Shown here: positions 35,042 to 42,377 of the stretch, in pieces
How positions within the stretch are numbered: position 1 is the stretch's first letter
Layout: each line of letters begins with the position of its first letter
From: a marine actinobacterium MedAcidi-G3
Lineage (GTDB): Bacteria; Actinomycetota; Acidimicrobiia; Acidimicrobiales; Poriferisodalaceae
Length of the DNA stretch: 64,000 nt
Direction: 5' to 3'
Assembly: GCA_000817105.1 (NCBI GenBank)
Contig: JUEP01000004.1
Coordinates: forward strand, 32,400 to 96,399
Notes under the pieces: generated by a model
Seen by the model: the letters and a program-made list of their open reading frames with translations, nothing else
Databases searched by the model: none
Told to the model about the DNA's origin: nothing
Made by a program: the position numbers and the translations under genes

Positions 35042-35833
35042 CTATTCCGGCTGGCATTTCTCGCACCACCAGCAACTTCTCCCGGCAAGTTTGGTGATTT
35101 TGATTGAAGAATTGCAGCGGCGGCAAGGTTTTCCGGCTCGCTTATATACGTATAGGGCATCTCTAGGTTTTAAACGGCCTGGAGTGGTTCCAGAATCTGC
35201 TTGGCTGACCGTAACGATTCGGTTCAACCGAACTCCCTGACGTAATAGTGATGCCGACAAGCCCCACAAGTCTTCGGTTTCTTGCTGCGTGAGGTCATGC
35301 GAGGGGCGTTCAGGATGAATACCCGACAAGAAAAGAAACTCGGCGCGGTAAACGTTGCCGATCCCTGCGATTACTGACTGATCTAAGAGAGAGATAGCTA
35401 TGGGAGTTTTTCGGTTGGTCAGGCCAGAGGCGAATTCTTCCCATTTTCCACCCCGACGCAGTGGGTCAGGCCCCAAGGTGTTAACAACTTTTATCAGCTC
35501 CTCTTTAGGTATCAGAGCACATTTTTGTGGCCCTGTGAGATGCCATGCTCTGGCGCCCTCTAGTCGCAGACGTACTGTGTCCGAAGGCTGAGAGTCAAGA
35601 GGATGAGGCCGGAACTTGCCTATCAATCCTAAGTGGATGTGGAGAATCGCCTCTTGAGAAAAAGTAAGAAATAGATGTTTCCCAAAAGCTTCGCTTTTCA
35701 GCAAAGGTTTTTGATCAATAACTGAGGCCCCATGTTCAAACCGACCTTGCGGCGAACAGGATGTGACGAGACCTGTCCCCAGGTCAGTTCGTAAATCTTT
35801 CGATAAGCGATGAATGGTGTGACCTTCAGGCAC
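35042..35833 (-). CDS. nei: Endonuclease VIII-like DNA glycosylase (Nei/Nei2)
   Basis: A 263-residue Fpg/Nei enzyme starting GTG, reading PEGHTIHRLSKDLRTDLG, the N-terminal Pro-Glu-Gly-His that marks the actinobacterial Nei group. LLKSEAFGKHLFLTF holds a lysine in the position of Fpg Lys57, SVIAGIGNVYRAEFLFLSGI is the helix-two-turn-helix, and the zinc finger reads PCRRCNSSI and CWWCEKCQ. It removes oxidised pyrimidines. It diverges from the P1 peptidase gene at 35873 by 39 bp and is 75 bp upstream of the MFS gene. It likely complements MutM. Confidence 0.88.
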   Translation of the reverse strand: MPEGHTIHRLSKDLRTDLGTGLVTSCSPQGRFEHGASVIDQKPLLKSEAFGKHLFLTFSQEAILHIHLGLIGKFRPHPLDSQPSDTVRLRLEGARAWHLTGPQKCALIPKEELIKVVNTLGPDPLRRGGKWEEFASGLTNRKTPIAISLLDQSVIAGIGNVYRAEFLFLSGIHPERPSHDLTQQETEDLWGLSASLLRQGVRLNRIVTVSQADSGTTPGRLKPRDALYVYKRAGKPCRRCNSSIKITKLAGRSCWWCEKCQPE

Positions 35834-35872
35834 TCTATATTTCTAGTGCTTGTGGAAACGTGAGGTCGACAT

Positions 35873-36769
35873 ATGGCGCTCGGAATTAAAGAAGTGCTGG
35901 TGGGTTGCTGGACGGATGATGAAAATGCTACCGGTGTGACCGTGATCCTTCCGCCGAGCGGCTCCCTTGGGGCCATAGCAGTGCGGGGGGGAGCGCCTGG
36001 AACGAGAGAGGCAGCAGCCTTGGGACCTAATGGCTCTGGAGTGGAATGCCACGGAGTCGTATTGTGTGGCAACAGCGTCTTTGGTTTAGCTGCAGCAGAC
36101 GGTGTCGTGGAATGGTGTGTGGAGAAAAGCCGTGGCCTGAAATTGGCTGGTTCTTTCGTTCCGGTGATCGGCGCCGCAGTCATTTTCGACATAACTGGAC
36201 CGGATAACCCGAGACCTGGGCCCGTCGCAGGCCGTTTAGCTTGTGACGCTGCGAATAACTTGGACCCAACATCGAAAAGCATTGGTGTCGGTAGAGGTTG
36301 CACCGTAGGTAAAGCCGCTGGCCGGGCTCATGGAAGGCCAGGTGGCCAGGGAATTGGAGTTGTTCAGTCGGGGGAACTCACAGTTGGAGCAATCGTTGCT
36401 GTGAACTCGTTCGGCGATGTCCTCAACACCGATGGTTCAGTCATGGCTGGCTCTTCAGCCCCACCTGAAGCTCCCAGGTACCCCTATGTGCCGATTGAAG
36501 AAATTTCTGCCTGGGAAGCGGGTGAGGAGAAAGCAAATACAACTATTGGGTGCATAGTCACGAACGCTCGACTAACGAAACCTGAAGCTTGCCGAGTAGC
36601 GGATCTTGCGCACACCGGAATTGCAAGAGCAATTGACCCACCCCACACCTCAGTTGATGGGGATGCGTTGTTCCTTCTTTCCACTCAAAATGTCGAAGCA
36701 ACACCTGACCTAGTCGCTGAGCTTGCGACGAAAGCAGTCACCTTGGCCATCCGAGACGCTGTGAGCTAG
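35873..36769 (+). CDS. P1-family (DmpA/BapA) N-terminal-nucleophile peptidase/amidohydrolase
   Basis: A 298-residue protein with the P1 layout: VLVGCWTDDENATGVTVILP, then VRGGAPGTREAAALGPNGSG, VLCGNSVFGLAAADGVVEW, GVGRGCTVGKAAGRAHG and the predicted self-cleavage point VAVNSFGDVLNTDGS, where Ser becomes the N-terminal nucleophile after chain cleavage. Family members hydrolyse beta- or D-aminoacyl amides, nylon oligomers or peptides. Two chains form from one gene. ATG start; nothing else of this function is adjacent. The gene has good ordinary length. Confidence 0.85.
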   Translation: MALGIKEVLVGCWTDDENATGVTVILPPSGSLGAIAVRGGAPGTREAAALGPNGSGVECHGVVLCGNSVFGLAAADGVVEWCVEKSRGLKLAGSFVPVIGAAVIFDITGPDNPRPGPVAGRLACDAANNLDPTSKSIGVGRGCTVGKAAGRAHGRPGGQGIGVVQSGELTVGAIVAVNSFGDVLNTDGSVMAGSSAPPEAPRYPYVPIEEISAWEAGEEKANTTIGCIVTNARLTKPEACRVADLAHTGIARAIDPPHTSVDGDALFLLSTQNVEATPDLVAELATKAVTLAIRDAVS

Positions 36770-36861
36770 TAAGAGGCGCCGCAATAAGAAAGTGTTGTGC
36801 CACCTAATTCCTGAACGATTGTGTCAACATCGGAGTACCAGAGAAAGGAGGTGGTCCAGAA

Positions 36862-36903
36862 AATGCCAATACTAAATAGGACTCTGGAGGTGGTCGGGCG
36901 CTG
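36862..36903 (+). CDS. Possible 13-residue leader peptide
   Basis: ATG 36862 to TGA 36901 encodes MPILNRTLEVVGR, placed four bases after the AAAGGAGGTGGTCC Shine-Dalgarno-like tract. The tract is unusually long and strong for so short an ORF, and the ORF itself contains a second GAGGTGGTC. It may be a leader peptide, a decoy or a translated small ORF. There is no evidence for a product beyond the ribosome site. Confidence 0.3.
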
Positions 36904-37057
36904 AAGCGGCCTACCAACTTGGGAGGAAGCTTCCTTTGTTTTTTAACGAAGAGGTGGCGACTCCAACCCGGATCATCCCGTCTGCTGGTGTGCGTGCCGG
37001 TCCTCACGCAGTTAAGCCCTAGCTATCTCAGTTAGGCAACCCGCCTCAGATGAATCA

Positions 37058-37088
37058 AAGCGCCCTCGCTCTTGTGGCGAGGGCGCTT
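37058..37088 (+). terminator. Strong GC-rich terminator hairpin
   Basis: AAGCGCCCTCGC and GCGAGGGCGCTT form a perfect 12-bp stem around a 7-base loop TCTTGTG, followed by CTATT. The stem is GC-rich and the U-tract is weak but present. It closes the transcript candidate upstream. Confidence 0.75.
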
Positions 37089-37577
37089 CTATTACAAGGA
37101 GTTGCTTTCAAGGCGGCAAATCCTTCTCAAATCTGTCTTAAATCTGCCAGGGAAGACTATTCCTCTAGTTCTTTTGGGTCTCATCTTGTAGACGTGGTAG
37201 AGAGGTTTTGGGCAATTTGTCGACCACGGAGGCACAGCTATCTTCAGTCCATTAGTGGACTAGTGATAGAGGTACCGACCCGACTAGCAAAATATTATTC
37301 CAGCGCTTTCTATGAAAGTAGCGGGCTCGGACAGCTGCATATTGCTCGCGGAGAAGGTCCGCTTCGCAAGGATCACATTTGAGGATGACTGAAATGATGC
37401 CGGAATTTGACGGAAGGAGAGCAAACATTTTCTCCCGACTTTGAAGACGAATACATGTTGGCCAAAAGGGAAATCCTCAAGGGCTTCAGGCTGCACTAAG
37501 CATGTGTGCACTGAGAGCTCTCGAGTCGTTCTTGCCCCATTCCACAATCAGGGCATCTGAGGTGCCACTATGCGACG
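37089..37577. other. About 490 bp without a convincing gene
   Basis: Neither the plus ORF 37050-37382 nor the minus ORF 37284-37547 has a credible protein character, and the first starts inside the terminator hairpin. A 30-codon frame beginning TTG 37407 and ending TAA 37499 (product ending DEYMLAKREILKGFRLH) has a helical, protein-like composition and could be a very small gene or a remnant. Otherwise I see no repeat or RNA structure. Confidence 0.4.
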
Positions 37578-37775
37578 GTGACGAATAGTAATGCGATGCT
37601 CGAATTTGAATGTCCGCGGTGTTCAGGAGCAGCCACTGAATCCTTCTATGGACCATGCGGTGTCTGTCGCGATGAGCTGCGACAGAAGTTTGCATTTGGG
37701 CCTGGTGCTGTCGAAAGTAAACGCTATGAGCCAAAGATGAATGTGGCTCCCAACGCTGTAGCAACAAAGGATTGA
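37578..37775 (+). CDS. Small zinc-ribbon protein
   Basis: A 65-residue protein with one compact zinc ribbon, FECPRCSGAATESFYGPCGVC, whose two CxxC knuckles fit a zinc site, followed by a charged tail (YEPKMNVAPNAVATKD). GTG 37578 or ATG 37596 (MLEFECPRCSG) may be the start. The family is small and function unknown; such proteins often contact nucleic acid or act as assembly factors. It converges on the aminotransferase gene, with a terminator between them. Confidence 0.6.
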   Translation: MTNSNAMLEFECPRCSGAATESFYGPCGVCRDELRQKFAFGPGAVESKRYEPKMNVAPNAVATKD

Positions 37776-37791
37776 GAGTAATGGTTCATCG

Positions 37792-37822
37792 TTGCTCCGC
37801 TCGATCGATGACGGCGGAGCAA
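37792..37822. terminator. Bidirectional terminator between convergent genes
   Basis: TTGCTCCGC (37792-37800) and GCGGAGCAA (37814-37822) form a perfect 9-bp stem with a 13-base loop, in the 80-bp gap between the zinc-ribbon gene (plus) and the aminotransferase (minus). It can serve both directions; no long U-tract is present. Confidence 0.65.
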
Positions 37823-37855
37823 GTCGTGTCCTTGAACCTTAAACAGGATCGAAAG

Positions 37856-39007
37856 TCATGGTTTAGATGACCAACTATTTAACTTCTTAATTGTTTCAAC
37901 TGACTCTCGAGTCGAGCCGGCAAACGAAAATCGGATGAACCGGTGTCCTTCCCTAGGGTCGAAATCAATGCCTGGCGTCACCGCTATCCCCAGCTCGGCT
38001 AACCATTGTCGGGCTAAGACTTGGCTGTCATCACATAAGTGATCGACCTGCGCCCAAATGTAAAAAGCGCCGTCAGCCGGAGCGAGCTTGTCGACTCCCA
38101 CCTCAGGCAAACCATCTAAAAGAATCTGTCGATTAGCGTTGTAGCGAGCAAGGTTCATCTCAAGCTCTGCGTGGCTGTCAAATGCGCCAAGCGCCGCGTG
38201 TTGAGAAACCGAAGGTGCAGCGATAAAAGCATTTTGAGCTAGACGTTCAACGGGTGACACCAAAGCGTCCGGCAATACCAGCCAGCCGACTCGCCAACCT
38301 GTCATCGAAAAATATTTGGAAAAACTGTTAACTATTACAGCTTCCTCCCAAAATGATGCTGCGGTGGGAGCATCGGTCCCGTAAGTCACGCCGTGATAAA
38401 TCTCATCTGAGATAAGGCGAACATCATTCGTTTTACACCAGTTAACTATCTCCAAAAGTTCGTTGTCCAGAAGCATCGTCCCGGTTGGGTTGGACGGGCT
38501 GGCTATAACGAGCCCGTCAATCTCGCCGAGCGACTCAAGCCCTTCTGGGGATGGTTGAAAACGTGTTTCTGGCCCGACTGGCAGGTCTACAACTTCGACA
38601 TCTAACGCTTGAAGAACATTGCGATAACAGGGATAACCCGGCGTTGGAACAGCTACCCGGTCACCAGATTCGAAACAAGCCAAGAAGGCCAAAGTAAATG
38701 CACCGCTAGCTCCCATGGTGACCGCGATACGAGAGGGTGAGACTTCAGTCTCGTACCACTCCAGGTAATGGTGACTTAAACGTTCTCGAAGAGGTTGCAT
38801 TCCCAGAGCCGATGTGTAGCCAAGAATTTCCTCTTCTATTGCCTGAATAGCTCTTCGCTTTGCTCCTAGAGGGGCAGATGTAGAGGGTTGACCGACCTCA
38901 AGATGGAGGACCTCTTCCCCCATGCTTTCCCTCTCCGCTGCTGATCGCATCACCTCCATAACATAAAAGGGAGCAATGTCCGATCGGTTCGATATTTTGA
39001 TTGCCAT
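37856..39007 (-). CDS. PLP-dependent aminotransferase class I/II
   Basis: A 383-residue fold-type I aminotransferase. The PLP-binding pattern has MGASGAFTLAFLACFESGDRV, DGLVIASPSNPTGTML, RLISDEIYHGVTYG, and the Schiff-base lysine in IVNSFSKYFSMTGWRVGWLV. The closing Arg lies in FIRFSFAGST. The family transfers amino groups between amino acids and 2-oxoacids; aspartate, aromatic or other specificity is undetermined. ATG start at 39007. It diverges from pncB by 142 bp, a plausible promoter region. Confidence 0.9.
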   Translation of the reverse strand: MAIKISNRSDIAPFYVMEVMRSAAERESMGEEVLHLEVGQPSTSAPLGAKRRAIQAIEEEILGYTSALGMQPLRERLSHHYLEWYETEVSPSRIAVTMGASGAFTLAFLACFESGDRVAVPTPGYPCYRNVLQALDVEVVDLPVGPETRFQPSPEGLESLGEIDGLVIASPSNPTGTMLLDNELLEIVNWCKTNDVRLISDEIYHGVTYGTDAPTAASFWEEAVIVNSFSKYFSMTGWRVGWLVLPDALVSPVERLAQNAFIAAPSVSQHAALGAFDSHAELEMNLARYNANRQILLDGLPEVGVDKLAPADGAFYIWAQVDHLCDDSQVLARQWLAELGIAVTPGIDFDPREGHRFIRFSFAGSTRESVETIKKLNSWSSKP

Positions 39008-39149
39008 ACCAAGGAGTGTGGCGCTTATTAGTCCCAGTGACAGGTCTTTTGAATTTTCAGAGTCGCTTTAAAAGCCATTAACGCCGCAAAACAGGCTTGT
39101 CCAAGAAACAGCCCTTTCTCCAACTCGTCTCATAGACCATGCTGTAGAT

Positions 39150-40442
39150 ATGAGCACCGCCTTAATGACTGACCTGTACGAGGTCACCATGCTAGATGCA
39201 GCCCTCCGATCGGGAGTGGCCTCGCGGCGCGCCACCTTTGAGGTTTTCGCGCGGCGGCTACCCGCCGGACGCGGCTACGGCGTTGTGGCCGGACCGGGCC
39301 GCCTAGCCGAGCAGTTGACCGATTTTCATTTCTCTGATGATCAAATCCAGTACCTGCATGGTCTCGGTCGTTTCACCGACGATCTGTTGGGATATCTCGA
39401 GTCTTTTCAATTCGAAGGAGAGGTCTGGAGCTACAGAGAAGGCGACTTTTATGTACCAGGTAGTCCGGTATTGAGGGTTGATTGTCCTTTTGGCGCTGGG
39501 CTTCTTCTCGAGACCTTGGTTTTGTCAGTCCTAAACCATGATTGCGCAGTAGCTTCAGCTGCCGCTCGAATGCACGATGTAGCTAACGGTCGACATCTCA
39601 TCGAGATGGGTGGCCGAAGAACCCATGAGGAAGCGGCGGTAGCTGCTGCAAGGGCGGCTTGGCTAGTTGGCTTTGACACCACCTCTAACATGGAAGCGGG
39701 AATCCGTTTTAATGTGCCAACAGCGGGCACATCAGCGCACGCGTTCACGCTTGCACATGACGACGAAGAGTCTGCATTCGAAGCCCAGATCGAAGCGCAC
39801 GGTCTAGAAACGACGCTGCTCGTCGATACATATGAAATAGATACCGGTATCGACCGGGCATTAGCCGCAGCAAAACGGTTGGGTGGAGTCCCTGGCGCTA
39901 TTCGAATTGACTCAGGTAATCTCGCGAAAGAGGCCCTGAGAGCTCGTGAAAAGTTAGACGCGAATGATGCCGAATCAACACGAATCGTCGTCTCAGGTGA
40001 CCTCGACGAATACCGAATTGCCGATCTAGCTCATCTGCCGATCGATGGATACGGGGTAGGAACGCAATTGGTCGTTGGGTCGGGCCACGCGACGGCTGGA
40101 ATGGTTTACAAATTAGTGGCCATCGCCCGAAGATCCGGAGCCTATGAGCCTGTCGTTCCGGTTGCGAAGTCCTCTGAGGGTAAGGCCACTAGAGGTGGAG
40201 TCGTGCGTCCCTACCGGATTATCGATCAAGGAACTGCAATTGATGAAATTCTTGTTCAGCACGATCGGCCAGGTCCTCCCGATGCTAGAGCGCTGCACGT
40301 TCCATTATTTAGGGCCTCGGGGTCTGTTTACCCCTACGAGCTTGAGGATGATCGGAGTTTCCACCTTCGTGTTCGAAAGGAGTTGCCAGACTCGATGCGG
40401 CAGCTCGATTCGGAACCGTTGTTCGAAGCACGCACTTTATAG
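39150..40442 (+). CDS. pncB: Nicotinate phosphoribosyltransferase
   Basis: A 430-residue PncB-type enzyme that makes nicotinate mononucleotide from nicotinate, PRPP and ATP in NAD salvage. LMTDLYEVTMLDAALRSG starts the family, then FEVFARRLPAGRGYGVVAG, the phosphorylated histidine region VPTAGTSAHAFTLAH, IRIDSGNLAKEALRAREKL, and DGYGVGTQLVVGSGHA. ATG start at 39150. It converges on an ATP-NAD kinase-like gene 36 bp downstream, a neighbour that also concerns NAD metabolism. Confidence 0.95.
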   Translation: MSTALMTDLYEVTMLDAALRSGVASRRATFEVFARRLPAGRGYGVVAGPGRLAEQLTDFHFSDDQIQYLHGLGRFTDDLLGYLESFQFEGEVWSYREGDFYVPGSPVLRVDCPFGAGLLLETLVLSVLNHDCAVASAAARMHDVANGRHLIEMGGRRTHEEAAVAAARAAWLVGFDTTSNMEAGIRFNVPTAGTSAHAFTLAHDDEESAFEAQIEAHGLETTLLVDTYEIDTGIDRALAAAKRLGGVPGAIRIDSGNLAKEALRAREKLDANDAESTRIVVSGDLDEYRIADLAHLPIDGYGVGTQLVVGSGHATAGMVYKLVAIARRSGAYEPVVPVAKSSEGKATRGGVVRPYRIIDQGTAIDEILVQHDRPGPPDARALHVPLFRASGSVYPYELEDDRSFHLRVRKELPDSMRQLDSEPLFEARTL

Positions 40443-40478
40443 ACGCAAGTGGCCTAACCCTGGACTCGTACCGATGAA

Positions 40479-41489
40479 TCAACGGTTGATAAAAACACCT
40501 TGAGAGGCGCCTGCCTCCAACGCTCGGCTTACGTCAATTACTCGCGGGCCATCGCGTCTCACGACAGCAATGGCAGGAGTATCAGAAGATATTTGATGTT
40601 CCCGGTCTCCATCAAAGGCCAAAGTAGAGGGACCGAACAACTCTACTTCTTCTTCTAGATTGACCTTTTGGACACCCTTAACTGGTACCTCTCTGTAGAG
40701 ACCGGGAGCTATTGGAGCATTGGTCGGCGCCCCACCCGAGCCACAGGTCACGAGGATCGCTGAATCTTCATCCGCTCTGCATATTGTATGGAGGCCTGCG
40801 ATAGAGGAAACGCCGATGGTGTCAGGCCTAGCAGTCGTGACGAGCAACTGGCGGAGATTTGTCGCATCAACTGGTAGGCGGTTACCAACAAAATCATTGG
40901 CGAGAGTGGCAGCATCTATGAGGGCAATATCTTGTGACCCATCAGAAAGGGTCAAGTGAATCACCTTTGACTGAGGCGCCACCAAGTGGAGATCGACCAA
41001 ATTTGTTGCCACTAATCCAGCAGCCGCACCGGCAACCGTTGGTTCAACATGTGAAGGGAAAACATTGTTTGTCCCCGTAGACATCGGAACCAAAACCGCT
41101 TGGGGCCACGCCCGAGCTATGGTCCGATTAGTTCCATCACCGCCCAAAGTTATGACGACTCTGATACCGCGCTCCCTCATTGCTAGCGCAGCCCGTTCCG
41201 TGTCCCTTGGATCAACCCGGGCCCCAATATCAAGAATCTCGAGATCAGCATCAACTGGTAAATCGGCTAACGCGCCGCTTGCAATGCCGAAAGGTTCTTT
41301 CATAGCAACCACGTGTTTTGCACCAGCTGCCACCGCGCCGATAACAGCCCTCGCTATTCGATTACGTTTGTCCTCAGCGCTTGATACCCCGCCTCGGGCT
41401 GCCACTCGGCGGATGTCACGACCAGAAACTGGGTTGGCGATGATGCCAATACTCTCTGAGTGATCCGTCACACAGACCACCCTAGGCAA
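40479..41489 (-). CDS. ATP-NAD kinase-like protein (AcoX type)
   Basis: A 336-residue protein of the NAD/diacylglycerol kinase superfamily. GIIANPVSGRDIRRVAARGG is near the N-terminus, VVITLGGDGTNRTIARAWPQ carries the GGDGT motif, and VPMSTGTNNVFPS follows. AcoX-type members resemble NAD kinase and accompany acetoin dehydrogenase genes; none of those genes is here. The start is TTG 41489, though the GTG codons 9 or 18 bases inside (reading VVCVTDHSESIGII) may be used. It diverges from thiD by 32 bp. Confidence 0.78.
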   Translation of the reverse strand: MPRVVCVTDHSESIGIIANPVSGRDIRRVAARGGVSSAEDKRNRIARAVIGAVAAGAKHVVAMKEPFGIASGALADLPVDADLEILDIGARVDPRDTERAALAMRERGIRVVITLGGDGTNRTIARAWPQAVLVPMSTGTNNVFPSHVEPTVAGAAAGLVATNLVDLHLVAPQSKVIHLTLSDGSQDIALIDAATLANDFVGNRLPVDATNLRQLLVTTARPDTIGVSSIAGLHTICRADEDSAILVTCGSGGAPTNAPIAPGLYREVPVKGVQKVNLEEEVELFGPSTLAFDGDREHQISSDTPAIAVVRRDGPRVIDVSRALEAGASQGVFINR

Positions 41490-41521
41490 GGAATCTGCTC
41501 GATATCTGCTACAACAAACTT

Positions 41522-42340
41522 GTGACTCAACCTCCAGTGGTGCTGACTATCGCGGGATCGGATTCAGGAGGAGGCTCTGGACTCCAAGCGGATTTGCGAA
41601 GCTTTGCCGCTCGGTCAGTTCATGGTGTGTGCTCATTGACTGTCATCTCTTCTCAAAACACAAAAGAATTTCGATCTGCACTGCCGGTTCCGGCGTTAGT
41701 GGTGCGCTCCCAAATTGAAGCGATTTTGGATGATTTTGATGTCAAATCTGTAAAGACAGGGCTGCTTTACTCTGAAGAAAATATTGAGCTAATTGGTGAG
41801 ATGGCTGATGCGGACTTGCTTCCCTCGTTGATCGTAGACCCAGTCATTGTTAATCGCCATGGCGAACTGTTGTATGACAGTGCAACCATCGCGTTGATGC
41901 GCCAACGCTTAATACCTAAAGCTTTGGTAATAACTCCCAACCACATAGAGGCGATGCACATTTTGGGCGCTGAAATAGAGGATGACGTTGACTCATTAGC
42001 GAAAGCCGCACTGGAGCTAGCGGCCATGGGGCCTTCAGTTGTGGCGCTGACCGGAGGTCGCCGTAATGCGCCTTCAATGGTGGACGTCGTCGCGTGTAAC
42101 GGCCAAGTGACTTTCTTAGAAGGCGAGCGTTTTTTGACGAACAATGTCCGTGGTACAGGCGACACTTTCTCGGCGGTAATTGCTGCAGAAGTAGCAAAGG
42201 GAACCTCACTCCTTGACTCCGTGCAAAAAGCGCAAACGTTCACTGCAGAAGCAGTGCGTCGAGCCGCGACCTGGAAACTGGGTTCAGGTTCGGGGCCAAT
42301 CGACCATCTAGGTCAGTTGAATGAAGCCCGCCTAGACTGA
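41522..42340 (+). CDS. thiD: Hydroxymethylpyrimidine/phosphomethylpyrimidine kinase
   Basis: A 272-residue ribokinase-fold protein. TIAGSDSGGGSGLQADLRSF, VKTGLLYSEENIELIGEMAD, IVDPVIVNRHGELLYD, ITPNHIEAMHILGAE and the anion-hole motif VRGTGDTFSAVIAAEVAKG are all family features. It phosphorylates HMP then HMP-P for thiamin synthesis. GTG start at 41522, 37 bp ahead of the mutase gene on the same strand. No TPP riboswitch is seen in the short upstream gap. Confidence 0.93.
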   Translation: MTQPPVVLTIAGSDSGGGSGLQADLRSFAARSVHGVCSLTVISSQNTKEFRSALPVPALVVRSQIEAILDDFDVKSVKTGLLYSEENIELIGEMADADLLPSLIVDPVIVNRHGELLYDSATIALMRQRLIPKALVITPNHIEAMHILGAEIEDDVDSLAKAALELAAMGPSVVALTGGRRNAPSMVDVVACNGQVTFLEGERFLTNNVRGTGDTFSAVIAAEVAKGTSLLDSVQKAQTFTAEAVRRAATWKLGSGSGPIDHLGQLNEARLD

Positions 42341-42377
42341 GGACGCTCCAACCTACCTGAGCCTTTGGGAGAAACTA

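Larger units (their letters stand above)
36783..37088 (+). other. Shine-Dalgarno-rich transcript candidate with 12-bp terminator, possible ncRNA or leader
   Basis: The 300 bp after the P1 peptidase hold no credible long gene. It contains AAAGGAGGTGGTCC (36844-36857), nearly a full complement of the 16S rRNA 3' end, the 13-codon ORF that follows it, several further AGGAGG/GAGGTGG repeats, a palindromic AGGAAGCTTCCT, and it ends in a strong hairpin (37058-37088). These features look like an independently transcribed small RNA or a leader peptide unit. I cannot match it to 6S, SRP, tmRNA or RNase P. The reverse-strand 67-aa ORF here (36804-37007) is probably spurious. Confidence 0.4.

Noticed and set aside
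36804-37007. 67-residue minus-strand ORF
   Set aside because: No ribosome site or family match, basic low-complexity composition, and it is antisense to the SD-rich transcript.
37050-37382. 110-residue plus-strand ORF
   Set aside because: It begins inside the terminator hairpin and has no protein-like character.
37284-37547. 87-residue minus-strand ORF
   Set aside because: No motif or start signal; treated as chance.
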